64,000 nt of DNA from Marinicella pacifica (GCF_014636635.1 NZ_BMEO01000001.1:1-64000); one strand, 5' to 3'; shown: positions 1-8,097, numbered from the stretch's first letter. Notes: a model not told the origin generated them from the sequence alone. Made by a program: numbers and translations.

Positions 1-807
<807 letters not shown>

Positions 808-950
808 AATTGCGATACCAATACTAAAAAGTATCAGCACCTTATTCATTGTGAGAAGTAAACTTCTCGGTTTGACCTAACTGTATTATCTTAAAAAGAA
901 ATTACGTGATAGTTATGGTCACTTTTTGTCGTTGTACCTGTTATTAACAT

Positions 951-1005
951 CAACTCAAGTGCCCACACAAGTTATCTATTTGAGTTTTTAAATTACTCTT
1001 TTTAA
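951..1005 (-). promoter_or_regulatory. rRNA leader antitermination region (boxC-like, degenerate boxA)
   Basis: On the minus strand the 16S leader contains GTGTGGGCACTTGAGTTG (951-968), matching the conserved leader segment that follows boxA in enterobacterial rrn operons. An AT-rich sequence at about 980-1005 sits where boxA is expected but matches its consensus poorly. In the family these elements recruit the Nus antitermination complex and precede RNase III processing. The boxA call is weak; the GTGTGGGCAC block is clear. Confidence 0.6.
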
Positions 1006-1069
1006 AGCTAAAATCATACCGATTCTAACCTTAAAATAATCCCGGCATTTCGCTCGGGAAAGGTGCGAT

Positions 1070-1097
1070 ATTATCGCTGATTTTTTTCCTTTTGCAA
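1070..1097 (-). promoter_or_regulatory. rrn promoter, proximal
   Basis: Read on the minus strand: -35 TTGCAA (1092-1097), 16-nt spacer, -10 GATAAT (1070-1075), followed by a GC-containing discriminator. It drives the 16S gene about 260 nt downstream. The promoter resembles the next one upstream (same -35, -10 and spacer length), suggesting duplication of a promoter module. Confidence 0.7.
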
Positions 1098-1173
1098 GCT
1101 TTTTTAGAACTATTTTTAATCCGCTCTATCTCTCCGACTTCTTCAAGCCAGACGACTTACTCAAGGGAGGCGT

Positions 1174-1201
1174 ATTATCGCTTAAAAATTCGCCTTTGCA
1201 A
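1174..1201 (-). promoter_or_regulatory. rrn promoter, middle
   Basis: Read on the minus strand: -35 TTGCAA (1196-1201), 16-nt spacer, -10 GATAAT (1174-1179), then an ACGCC-type discriminator. GC-rich discriminators with a short 16-nt spacer are typical of growth-rate and ppGpp-controlled rRNA promoters. A/T-rich sequence lies upstream and could act as an UP element. Confidence 0.75.
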
Positions 1202-1285
1202 GTGTTTTTTTTCAATTAAATCTAATTAATTTAATCAGACCCATAAATCACTAAATCTACTGGCTCTACCCACAGGCGAACGCGC

Positions 1286-1313
1286 ATTATAGTCACTAAA
1301 AAAAACCTGTAAA
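1286..1313 (-). promoter_or_regulatory. rrn promoter, distal
   Basis: Read on the minus strand: -35 TTTACA (1308-1313), 16-nt spacer containing a T run, -10 TATAAT (1286-1291), then a GCGCG discriminator. It has the best -10 of the three tandem promoters and is the furthest upstream. Confidence 0.75.
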
Positions 1314-1354
1314 CCCCTTTGTGACATTTTTATGAGATTAATTTAGAAGCTTAC

Positions 1355-1481
1355 CGAGAACAGCTAATGATTACGGGCTTTGGTGGCGGGTGGCCTTCAA
1401 CAGTTTGTTGTTGATGTGTTTTAAAAATTGTGGCAAGGAATGAAAGCGAATCCAGTCGGTTGAGCGCTGTTCTTGTGTGGT
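1355..1481 (-). pseudogene. cmoB 3'-end relic
   Basis: On the minus strand this stretch encodes EQRSTDWIRFHSLPQFL and, after a frameshift, TVEGHPPPKPVII. Both match the C-terminus of the intact CmoB at 3345-4310 (EQRSTEWMRFHSLPQFL and TVEGHQPPKRAIF). It has no start, is frameshifted, and has diverged from the intact copy. It lies in the same orientation as cmoB, so the accessory block between them is bracketed by two cmoB 3' ends. That fits ancient insertion or segmental duplication at the cmoB 3' end. Confidence 0.85.
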
Positions 1482-1502
1482 TATTACCAAAAAATTCTCA
1501 GA

Positions 1503-1616
1503 AATCCTTTTGACCGAATGTTGGTAGCGCAAGCCAAAGCCGATGGATTGGAACTGATGACCGCTGACAATATCATTCCAAAGTACGGCTTAAAAGTGAT
1601 TGATGCCACACTTTAA
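1503..1616 (+). pseudogene. PIN-domain (VapC-like) toxin C-terminal relic
   Basis: The plus strand reads NPFDRMLVAQAKADGLELMT followed by ADNIIPKYGLKVIDATL and a stop. This is the C-terminal third of PIN-domain ribonuclease toxins: the DPFDRMLVAQA helix, then TxD with a late catalytic aspartate, then the final KYGLKVI strand. The N-terminal PIN residues and an antitoxin are missing. Sequence upstream is the cmoB relic on the other strand, so this is a truncated gene remnant. It marks the block as accessory DNA. Confidence 0.8.
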
Positions 1617-1638
1617 TGACAGTTAAAAAAAGGGGAAA

Positions 1639-1770
1639 TCACTGTCCGGGACTACGAACTAAACGGACACGACCGTCACCGCCACGACCACTGCTGCCGT
1701 CATAGCCGCTGCCGAAATAGACAATCCACGCATTGCTATCATTGGTAGCAATCGGTGAGGACGCCCAAAA
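1639..1770 (-). repeat. Candidate DGR variable region (VR-A)
   Basis: This is the 3' 44 codons of the DUF1566 gene A. Aligned codon by codon with 2473-2604, there are 30 differences: 14 at codon position 1, 12 at position 2 and only 4 at position 3. Many differing codons have the form NNC or NNT, as expected when AAC or AAT template codons are randomised at adenines. The 3' end is invariant and contains an inverted repeat, TGTCCG at 1643-1648 and CGGACA at 1664-1669, which could be an IMH-type hairpin. Confidence 0.65.
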
Positions 1771-2163
1771 CCAATCATTGGGCGTATTTGGAAATACATT
1801 GGTATTGATACTTGGACTATAACAGTTTCTCGCAACTATTGTGCGCAGTTCTTTTTGGTTAGGTACACGCCAATCAGCAAAACCGGCAAAATCTTCTGCA
1901 TCAGCAATATCTAATGCTTCTTTCCAGGTAAGAGATGCCAATGTTCCGACACTACAATCAGAACCTGATAAGCCTTCACTGCATTGCTTCCACATTAAAC
2001 CTGTTTGCTTATCTGTTACGACATGATCTCCGGATATGTCCGTGACCGTATATCGAGAATCAGGCCATTCGTCGGTGATATAAGTTTTACATGTTTGCTG
2101 TGCGAGTACAATCTGCGAGAATAATAGAAAATAAATTAAAGCAAGGTTGATTATCTTTTTCAT
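1639..2163 (-). CDS. Secreted DUF1566 protein, candidate DGR target A
   Basis: A 174-aa protein with a signal peptide (about residues 1-22, ending VLAQ) and one DUF1566 (Lcl C-terminal) domain. The domain shows TGLMWKQ at about residue 53, the DWRVPNQKEL motif, FWASSP, and the terminal RVRLVRSPGQ. DUF1566 has a C-type-lectin-like fold and is a common DGR target domain. A good AAAGGA ribosome site precedes the ATG. The last 132 nt form a variable-region-like segment shared with the gene at 2473-3237. The 38-nt stretch at 1636-1673 is identical between the two genes although the rest is divergent. Ligand and role are unknown. Confidence 0.85.
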   Translation of the reverse strand: MKKIINLALIYFLLFSQIVLAQQTCKTYITDEWPDSRYTVTDISGDHVVTDKQTGLMWKQCSEGLSGSDCSVGTLASLTWKEALDIADAEDFAGFADWRVPNQKELRTIVARNCYSPSINTNVFPNTPNDWFWASSPIATNDSNAWIVYFGSGYDGSSGRGGDGRVRLVRSPGQ

Positions 2164-2179
2164 AATGAATCCTTTGAAT

Positions 2180-2446
2180 TTAGGTTATCGATATATAAAT
2201 TTGTGAAATTTTGCATTTTCTTAACTTGTTGTTAACATAGTCCTGTTGATTCAAGTCCTTTTTGTCTTTTATCATGCTTTTGGGTTGATTTATGGCTAAT
2301 GATATATTTTCCAAAATAGCATAGGCTGAGATTCGTATTTCGCTGCCCCAAGTATATTTGTGATAGCGGGGAAACTGCCTAACGGTTAATTCAGTATCTA
2401 TAATCAACTGATTTGTATCTCGATAGATAGGAAGCTTTTTATTCAT
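2180..2446 (-). CDS. Avd-like four-helix protein, C-terminally truncated
   Basis: An 88-aa ORF from the ATG at 2446; a GTG at 2476 overlapping the previous stop is also possible. Residues about 4-50 (KLPIYRDTNQLI, TVRQFPRYHKYTWG and an SEIRISAYAILENISLAIN helix) resemble the N-terminal half of Avd, the four-helix accessory protein that binds reverse transcriptase in DGRs. After about residue 55 the similarity stops and the tail is Lys/Asn/Ile-rich. Avd proteins are usually about 110-130 aa, so the second half appears lost. It lies between two DUF1566 genes on the same strand. It could be a relic or a reduced protein. Confidence 0.6.
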   Translation of the reverse strand: MNKKLPIYRDTNQLIIDTELTVRQFPRYHKYTWGSEIRISAYAILENISLAINQPKSMIKDKKDLNQQDYVNNKLRKCKISQIYISIT

Positions 2447-2472
2447 AAAAGCATAAAGTGAAAAAAAGAAAA

Positions 2473-2604
2473 TCACTGTCCGGGACTACGAACTAAACGG
2501 ACACGACTGCTAATGCCGCGAGGATCGTTGTAGCCATTGCCGCCGCCGAAATGGACAATCGACGCTGCGTAATCATTGCCAGCAAAAGGCAAGGACGACC
2601 AAAA
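2473..2604 (-). repeat. Candidate DGR variable region (VR-B)
   Basis: This is the partner of 1639-1770. The 38 nt at 2470-2507 are identical to 1636-1673, running through the stop codon. Upstream of that the copies differ mainly at first and second codon positions while third positions are kept, the reverse of ordinary purifying selection. Upstream of the FW codons the two genes differ in the normal way, for example with third-position changes in the PNT codons. Confidence 0.65.
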
Positions 2605-3237
2605 CCCTGATGAAACAGTGTTTGGGAAATAGTCTGTATCAATTGCCGGGTTGAATGTGCCATAATTAGCCAAGCCAGTCAGCTCATCAATTGTTGGTAC
2701 ACGCCAGTTATCAAAGCCACAAAGTGTTTCGCTATTTGAACCATTGACCAACACATCCCAATCATCGTAGTATGTACCTTCGGCATCCGGATGCCCCAAA
2801 CCAATGGCTGTGATACCACCCCATCGATAGGTGTTGTCTTGGTGATGAATGCCTGCTGTTGTGGTCTTAACCTCCCAAACCAAACCGGTGACATTGTCTC
2901 TCACGCAAGCCCAGGTTTGAGTTCCATAATCCACACTTTGATCAACTAAAGGCACGCCATTCGCATCGAGTTTGGTGAAACTGAATCCGGCATGACCGTC
3001 AGAACCATCGTTGTGAGTGACATCACGGCCGGTATTACAATCTTGTGGTGATGGGTTTGATGCCGGATTGGTACACTCAGTCAGGTCGCCAGATGGATAT
3101 TCACCTGACCATGTTATGCCTGTGTCATTGAGTTTTGAAACAAATTCAAAGCTGGTTTTAAAGATTAAATCTGTTTGAGCATAAGAAAAATTGGCTAATA
3201 CCAATATGGCTATCATGGTCATGGTTTTGGATTGCAT
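2473..3237 (-). CDS. Secreted DUF1566 protein, candidate DGR target B
   Basis: About 254 aa from the ATG at 3237, which is preceded by AGGAGAAAAGGAAC; a longer reading to 3285 is less likely. It has a signal peptide (MQSKTMTMIAILVLANFSYA), then TDLIFKTSFE just after cleavage, a Thr/Asn/Gly-rich stretch, TGLVWEVKT, FDNWRVPTIDEL, FWSSLP and the terminal RVRLVRSPGQ of DUF1566. The 3' 132 nt are the second variable-region-like copy. DLIFxxSFE resembles a tag found in three other places in this window. It is predicted to be exported and C-type-lectin-like; its ligand is unknown. Confidence 0.85.
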   Translation of the reverse strand: MQSKTMTMIAILVLANFSYAQTDLIFKTSFEFVSKLNDTGITWSGEYPSGDLTECTNPASNPSPQDCNTGRDVTHNDGSDGHAGFSFTKLDANGVPLVDQSVDYGTQTWACVRDNVTGLVWEVKTTTAGIHHQDNTYRWGGITAIGLGHPDAEGTYYDDWDVLVNGSNSETLCGFDNWRVPTIDELTGLANYGTFNPAIDTDYFPNTVSSGFWSSLPFAGNDYAASIVHFGGGNGYNDPRGISSRVRLVRSPGQ

Positions 3238-3280
3238 CGATTGTTCCTTTTCTCCTAATGATAAAACAATTGTAAACAAA

Positions 3281-3304
3281 ATCAATCAATCAATCAATCA
3301 ATCA
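3281..3304. repeat. Tetranucleotide repeat, ATCA x6
   Basis: Six perfect ATCA units (TGAT on the minus strand) lie about 45-70 nt upstream of the DUF1566 gene B start, in its likely promoter or leader. Such tracts vary in copy number by slipped-strand mispairing and could make expression phase-variable; this is inference. Confidence 0.9.
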
Positions 3305-3344
3305 AGACTTAACACGATTTTGATGAAATTCAAGTATTTTTAAC

Positions 3345-4310
3345 TTACTCCTGACAGATAAAAATAGCTCGCTTTGGTGGCTGATGACCTTCAACAGTGT
3401 GATTTTCGTCTTCCGTTAAAAATTGCGGGAGCGAGTGAAAACGCATCCACTCGGTTGAGCGCTGTTCTTCTGTTGTAGTTATGGAAACATCTGTAACTTC
3501 GACATTTTTAAAGCCCACTTTCTCCAACCAGCCACTCAGCATTGCAACACTGGGCAAGAACCATACATTGCGCATTTGTGCGTAACGACCTGCCGGTACC
3601 AGGCATGTTTGCTCATCACCATCAACAATCAAAGTTTCCAATACCAATGTACCTTGCGGTGATAACAGAGATTTCAAATGCTCTAAATGTTCTATGGGTG
3701 ATTTTCGGTGATACAACACCCCCATGGAAAACACCACATCAAAATAAGGAAATGATTTTGGCATCTGCTGTATCTTCAGCGGTAGCATGGTGGCCATGGT
3801 TTGGGCATATTTCTGAACGGCCCAAAACTGAACATGTTGTAAAATACCCGGCTCAATGCCTAACAAGACTTGCGGCTGATAAGCGGCCATTTTCAATAAA
3901 TAATAACCATTACCACAACCGACATCCAAAACCGTTTTATAGGTCAAATCTGGCAAGCTGTCCAGCAACCGCTGCCACTTCATGTCCGAGCGCCATTCGG
4001 CATCGATTTCCACATCAAACAATGAAAAAGGGCCTTTCCGCCAGGGTATGAGTGTTTCGAGACTGGTCAGCAGTTGTTGCTTTTGATTGTCATTACACGA
4101 ACCACTGACTGTAATCGCATCGGCTTTTAAATCAATAAGCTCTATTGTTAGATTTGGGAGGTTTTCATAAGCTTGCTGCCATCGGGGCAAATCACCCTGG
4201 TTAATGTTTTTTATCACATCAAGGGTAAGTGTGCTCAGCTGATTAAAACCGGCTGATAACTCGGTATTAGTGACTTGTTCCTTTAGCTTATTGAGTTGTA
4301 CCTTAAACAT
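3345..4310 (-). CDS. cmoB: tRNA U34 carboxymethyltransferase CmoB
   Basis: A 321-aa protein of normal length for CmoB. It transfers the carboxymethyl group of carboxy-S-adenosylmethionine to 5-hydroxyuridine-34 of tRNAs to give cmo5U. The Rossmann motif VLDVGCGNGYY is at about residues 127-137, followed by GIEPG, SMGVLYHRKSP and ETLIVDG, all characteristic of CmoB. It lies 8 nt downstream of cmoA, which makes its cofactor. A degraded copy of its 3' end lies at 1355-1481. Confidence 0.96.
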   Translation of the reverse strand: MFKVQLNKLKEQVTNTELSAGFNQLSTLTLDVIKNINQGDLPRWQQAYENLPNLTIELIDLKADAITVSGSCNDNQKQQLLTSLETLIPWRKGPFSLFDVEIDAEWRSDMKWQRLLDSLPDLTYKTVLDVGCGNGYYLLKMAAYQPQVLLGIEPGILQHVQFWAVQKYAQTMATMLPLKIQQMPKSFPYFDVVFSMGVLYHRKSPIEHLEHLKSLLSPQGTLVLETLIVDGDEQTCLVPAGRYAQMRNVWFLPSVAMLSGWLEKVGFKNVEVTDVSITTTEEQRSTEWMRFHSLPQFLTEDENHTVEGHQPPKRAIFICQE

Positions 4311-4318
4311 AACCGGTG

Positions 4319-5032
4319 TTATTTAAAAGCCACCAGTGAAATAAAGTTAAAGGCGCGAAACCAGACTTCAACAGAATGAAAGCCGACGTCCACAAGCCGC
4401 TGCTGCCATTGATCCAGGCTATCGGGTTTTAAGGTATCTTCTAAAGCCTGTCTTTTCTGCGCCACTTCAATATCACTGTAGCCGTTAATTTTTTTATAAC
4501 CATGATAAAAATCAATCATTTCTTGGGATGATTTAATCTTTTCAGACAATATAAAAACACCCTGTTCATTTAAGCCATTGTATATTCGCTCACACATTGA
4601 GTGGCGATCACCCGGCTGAATAAATTGCAATGTGAAATTACTCACCACCAGGCTGGCCTTCGCTATTTCAATGTCGCGTAAATCCTGATGATGGATATGA
4701 ATTTGGTTGTTGAGCTGTTGCTTGGCCAATATTGACTTAAAGCGATTAATCATGGCATCGGAATTATCAACGGCATGAATGTCGATATTGTTAGAACCAA
4801 GCGCTTGATCCACGGTTAAGCTGACTGCGCCCAGAGAAGCACCCAAATCATAAACCCGTGTGTTCGGTTTGACAAAACGCATGGCGTACATGGCCAGGCC
4901 TTTTAAAATGGTGTCATACCCGGGAACAGATCTTTTGATCATGTCCGGGAATACCGACACCACCTGCTCATCAAAAGCAAAAGCAGACACTTTTTTATAG
5001 GCCTGATTAAATATCTGGTCGCGCTCACTCAT
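4319..5032 (-). CDS. cmoA: Carboxy-S-adenosyl-L-methionine synthase CmoA
   Basis: A 237-aa SAM-dependent enzyme that converts SAM and prephenate to carboxy-SAM. It contains VFPDMIKRSVPGYDTIL near the N-terminus, YDLGASLGAVSLTV as motif I, the VVSNFTLQFI segment and FILSEKI. It starts 9 nt after the HIT gene stop and is followed by cmoB, so the two cmo5U genes are co-transcribed with the recR cluster. Confidence 0.96.
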   Translation of the reverse strand: MSERDQIFNQAYKKVSAFAFDEQVVSVFPDMIKRSVPGYDTILKGLAMYAMRFVKPNTRVYDLGASLGAVSLTVDQALGSNNIDIHAVDNSDAMINRFKSILAKQQLNNQIHIHHQDLRDIEIAKASLVVSNFTLQFIQPGDRHSMCERIYNGLNEQGVFILSEKIKSSQEMIDFYHGYKKINGYSDIEVAQKRQALEDTLKPDSLDQWQQRLVDVGFHSVEVWFRAFNFISLVAFK

Positions 5033-5041
5033 ACCGGCGTG

Positions 5042-5392
5042 TTAACCCGGCGGCCATTCCATTTGACGACCGGCCAAAAAATGCATGTGAATGTGATTCA
5101 CGGTTTGTTGTCCGTTTTCATTGCAATTCATGACAATGCGATAACCATTTTTATCTTCACCAATTTGTTTGGCGTATTGATTAATGGCTAAATGAATTTT
5201 ATTGACGTATTCCATGTTGGCTTCATCAATGTCATTGTGGGTTTTGATGCGCACTTTGGGAATAAACAGCACATGGATCGGGGCTTGTGGATTGATGTCT
5301 TTAAAAGCCAACACAAAATCATCTTCATACACCACATCAGCCGGAATTTTGCCGGCCAGTATCTGGTCAAATATGGTACCTTGTTCGTTCAT
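5042..5392 (-). CDS. HIT family (HINT-like) nucleotide hydrolase
   Basis: A 116-aa histidine-triad protein. The start at 5392 follows an AGGAGC ribosome site; a longer in-frame reading to 5593 would overlap recR antisense to no known domain. It has IFDQILAGKIPADVVYED at the N-terminus, VLFIPK, and the catalytic HIHMH at residues 100-104 near the C-terminus. HINT proteins hydrolyse purine nucleoside phosphoramidates in the cytosol. It sits between recR and cmoA in one minus-strand run. Confidence 0.93.
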   Translation of the reverse strand: MNEQGTIFDQILAGKIPADVVYEDDFVLAFKDINPQAPIHVLFIPKVRIKTHNDIDEANMEYVNKIHLAINQYAKQIGEDKNGYRIVMNCNENGQQTVNHIHMHFLAGRQMEWPPG

Positions 5393-5414
5393 GCTTGCTC
5401 CTGAAAGGTCATGC

Positions 5415-6002
5415 TTAGTAATGGGTCCGACCTGCGAATGCATGGGCCAGTGTATTGTTGTCAATGTATTCCAAATCACCACCCAATGGGACGCCGTGCG
5501 CCAGGCGACTGGCTTTAATGCCACCTTTTTCTGCCAGACCGGCCAGATATTGGGCGGTGGTTTCTCCTTCAACCGTTGAACCGGTGGCCACAATCAACTC
5601 CTGACATTCTGGTTTGGCCAAAATATCAATGAGCTGATTGAGTTTTAATTCACTTGGCCCCATCCCATCCAACGGAGACAGTTTGCCGTGGAGCACAAAA
5701 TAACGGCCTTTGTAATCTGTGGCTTGTTCAATCTGGATAATGTCAGCGGGGCTTTCGACCACACATAATTGGCGCCAGCTTCTTTGATCATTGCTACATA
5801 ACGCACATACATTATGTTCAGTCAGAGTGCGGCATTGCTGACACTCTTTAACCTGATCCAGAGCCTGATTCAATATACTTGCCAAGTGACGCGCTCCGGA
5901 TCGATCCTTTTGCAACAAAAAAAATGCTAGTCGCTGCGCTGATTTAGGTCCGACACCCGGCATGATTTGCAAGGCGTCCATCAATTGGGATACCAGGGAC
6001 AT
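5415..6002 (-). CDS. recR: Recombination protein RecR
   Basis: A 195-aa protein of standard length. It has the N-terminal helix-hairpin-helix (MPGVGPKSAQRLAFFLL), a four-cysteine zinc motif (CQQCRTL and CALC, about residues 54-70), and a Toprim domain starting CVVESPADI. RecR acts with RecO and RecF to load RecA on gapped DNA. Gene order dnaX-ybaB-recR is conserved and the spacing to ybaB is 3 nt. Confidence 0.97.
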   Translation of the reverse strand: MSLVSQLMDALQIMPGVGPKSAQRLAFFLLQKDRSGARHLASILNQALDQVKECQQCRTLTEHNVCALCSNDQRSWRQLCVVESPADIIQIEQATDYKGRYFVLHGKLSPLDGMGPSELKLNQLIDILAKPECQELIVATGSTVEGETTAQYLAGLAEKGGIKASRLAHGVPLGGDLEYIDNNTLAHAFAGRTHY

Positions 6003-6005
6003 GAT

Positions 6006-6329
6006 TTAAAAAGGCATCTTAAAACCCGGCGGCAAATTTAGCCCTTCTGTCAAGCCACCCATGTTTTCTTTTTGGAGTTCACTGATTTTATTGAGCACAT
6101 CATTAAAAGCAGCAATCAGTAAATCCTCCAGCATTTCAAAGTCATCACCCACCATGGCCTGATCTATGTTAATATTTTTAACTTGTTGCTGTCCGTTCAT
6201 GGTGATTTTGACCGCATCTGCACCGGCAGAACCGATCACTTCTTTTTCAGCCAGTTCTGCTTGTGCCTGCTGCATTTGCTCTTGCATTTTTTGCACTTGT
6301 TGCATCATATTGCCTAAAGTACCTTTCAT
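6006..6329 (-). CDS. ybaB: YbaB/EbfC family nucleoid-associated protein
   Basis: A 107-aa dimeric DNA-binding protein. The N-terminal helix is rich in Met/Gln/Lys (MQQVQKMQEQMQQAQ), followed by VKITMNGQQQVKNINID and the C-terminal LPPGFKMPF, all diagnostic of YbaB. It lies 2 nt downstream of dnaX and 3 nt upstream of recR. Confidence 0.96.
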   Translation of the reverse strand: MKGTLGNMMQQVQKMQEQMQQAQAELAEKEVIGSAGADAVKITMNGQQQVKNINIDQAMVGDDFEMLEDLLIAAFNDVLNKISELQKENMGGLTEGLNLPPGFKMPF

Positions 6330-6331
6330 AA

Positions 6332-7960
6332 TTAATGACCTGTCTTTTGATTAATGATGGTGGCATCGAACCGTTGCTTTAGGGCCTCGACCACCGGATC
6401 TTTGTGTTGTTGCCGCCGTTGTTTGGTTTGTTTGTCCTTTTGGGCCTGTTTTTTGGCCACTGAGTCAACCTCATCCCGAACACAATATTCAACCCGATAA
6501 CTTTGTTGTTCAATGGCTAACGCATGGTTTAATTTGTCCAACAATTTTGGCTTTTTAAATGACTCAACAGCGGCATCTATGGCAAATATAATGGTGTTGT
6601 TTTTATTTTCAAGCACCATTAAATTTCTGGCCAACTCTCTGACCATACCTTTGACGGGTAGGTCTTTAAAAATTTGCGGCCAGTTGTCGTTGGTTAACGC
6701 CGATAAATTTACCACAGCAGAGGTTGGATTAGGTTCTGACTCAATCTGATTGGGTTTATTTCGGTTATTTTCAGCGCTGGTGTCAAATGAATCAGACACG
6801 GCATGTTGTGTTTGTGCGGTTGATTTTGCGTTATCTGTATTTTGATTTTTGTCGGATGTCGAATGACCGTCATCGGATGTCAAATCGAAATCAAGCATTC
6901 TGATTATGGTCATCTCAAAAGATATTTTCTTGTCCGGCACTGATCGCATTTGCTGCAGACCCACCACCACAAACTGATAATACAATTGCAACTGTTCAGG
7001 ATTAAGCTGGTCGGCTAATTTTTTTAACACAGCCACTTCAAAAGCGCCGCCACCTGTGACCTTGTTCAAAGATTGTGTCAGTGAAATTTCATGTAATAAG
7101 CGGCTTAACTCATCCAGAAGCTGACTGTAATCGGTGGACATGGCATGAAACCAATCAAGCTTCTCAACAACCGCGCTCTTATTGTCATGCATAATCATTT
7201 GAAGCAACTCAACCACATGTGATTGCTCCACCGTGCCCAACATAGTGCGCACTTCATCATAATTTAATTTATTACCGCCAAAAGCCAATGACTGGTCAAG
7301 CAAACTCAAGGCATCTCGCATACTACCATCGGCCATACGGGCAACCAGCTTAAGTGCTTTGTCTTCGAACTCAAGTGCTTCTCTTTGAAGTATATCCGCT
7401 AAATAATCACTGATTTGTTTTTCCGTGAGACGTTTAAGATTAAATTGCAGACAACGGGATAAAACAGTGATGGGAAGTTTTTCAGGTTCGGTGGTGGCCA
7501 GTAAAAATTTGACGTGTTCAGGTGGTTCTTCCAGGGTTTTCAGTAGCGCATTAAAACTGCTTTTTGAAAACATGTGCACTTCATCAATCAGGTAGATTTT
7601 AAACTGACCTTTATTGGGCGCATAACTGACATTGTCGAGTAAACTGCGGGTGTCATCGACACCGGTTCTGGAGGCGGCATCCACTTCAATTAAATCAATA
7701 AAATCACCCTGTTGTATTTCAAGGCAATGGGCACATTTGCCACAAGGCTCACTGGAGACACCTTCCAGACAATTGAGCGATTTTGCCAGCACACGCGCTA
7801 AAGTGGTTTTTCCCACACCGCGGGTTCCGGTGAATAAAAAAGCATGGTGTAAACGGTTATTGTCTAATCCGTTAACCAGAGCCTGCACCACATGTTCCTG
7901 GCCCACAACTTGTTTGAAATTTTGAGGGCGGTGCTTTCTGGCAAGTACTTGGTAAGTCAT
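6332..7960 (-). CDS. dnaX: DNA polymerase III subunit gamma/tau
   Basis: A 542-aa clamp-loader ATPase. Walker A is GTRGVGKTTLA (about residues 45-55). The zinc module CLEGVSSEPCGKCAHC follows, with Walker B IYLIDEVHMFS and sensor 1 LLATTEPEKLP. The C-terminal part after about residue 370 is low-complexity and then Lys-rich, as in tau. No A-AAA-AAG slippery heptamer is evident at the usual place, so separate gamma production by frameshifting is not supported. Confidence 0.97.
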   Translation of the reverse strand: MTYQVLARKHRPQNFKQVVGQEHVVQALVNGLDNNRLHHAFLFTGTRGVGKTTLARVLAKSLNCLEGVSSEPCGKCAHCLEIQQGDFIDLIEVDAASRTGVDDTRSLLDNVSYAPNKGQFKIYLIDEVHMFSKSSFNALLKTLEEPPEHVKFLLATTEPEKLPITVLSRCLQFNLKRLTEKQISDYLADILQREALEFEDKALKLVARMADGSMRDALSLLDQSLAFGGNKLNYDEVRTMLGTVEQSHVVELLQMIMHDNKSAVVEKLDWFHAMSTDYSQLLDELSRLLHEISLTQSLNKVTGGGAFEVAVLKKLADQLNPEQLQLYYQFVVVGLQQMRSVPDKKISFEMTIIRMLDFDLTSDDGHSTSDKNQNTDNAKSTAQTQHAVSDSFDTSAENNRNKPNQIESEPNPTSAVVNLSALTNDNWPQIFKDLPVKGMVRELARNLMVLENKNNTIIFAIDAAVESFKKPKLLDKLNHALAIEQQSYRVEYCVRDEVDSVAKKQAQKDKQTKQRRQQHKDPVVEALKQRFDATIINQKTGH

Positions 7961-7980
7961 AATGATAGATTAAATGAATG

Positions 7981-8087
7981 GGACTCCCGCCAGCCGATCC
8001 CCGCACATGGTATCACAACTACGGCTGCTCCCTTCCGGGCCTGACCGGGTTCGCTGCTGACCATTGCGGGGTGACAAACGAGAGTCA
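7981..8087 (-). ncRNA. ffs: Signal recognition particle RNA (4.5S)
   Basis: The minus strand carries the conserved SRP domain IV hairpin, with GGTCAGGCCCGGAAGG and GAGCAGCC (about 8015-8045). Complementary ends GACTCTCG and CGGGAGTC close the long hairpin at about 107 nt, normal for small bacterial SRP RNA. It binds Ffh for co-translational targeting. It lies between hda and dnaX on the same strand with its own promoter just upstream. Confidence 0.95.
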
Positions 8088-8097
8088 CCGATGGCGT

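Noticed and set aside
5393-5593. N-terminal extension of the HIT protein
   Set aside because: It overlaps recR in another frame and has no HIT features; the internal ATG has a good ribosome site.
6332-7960. Programmed frameshift in dnaX
   Set aside because: No A-AAA-AAG heptamer with downstream hairpin was recognised at the usual site.
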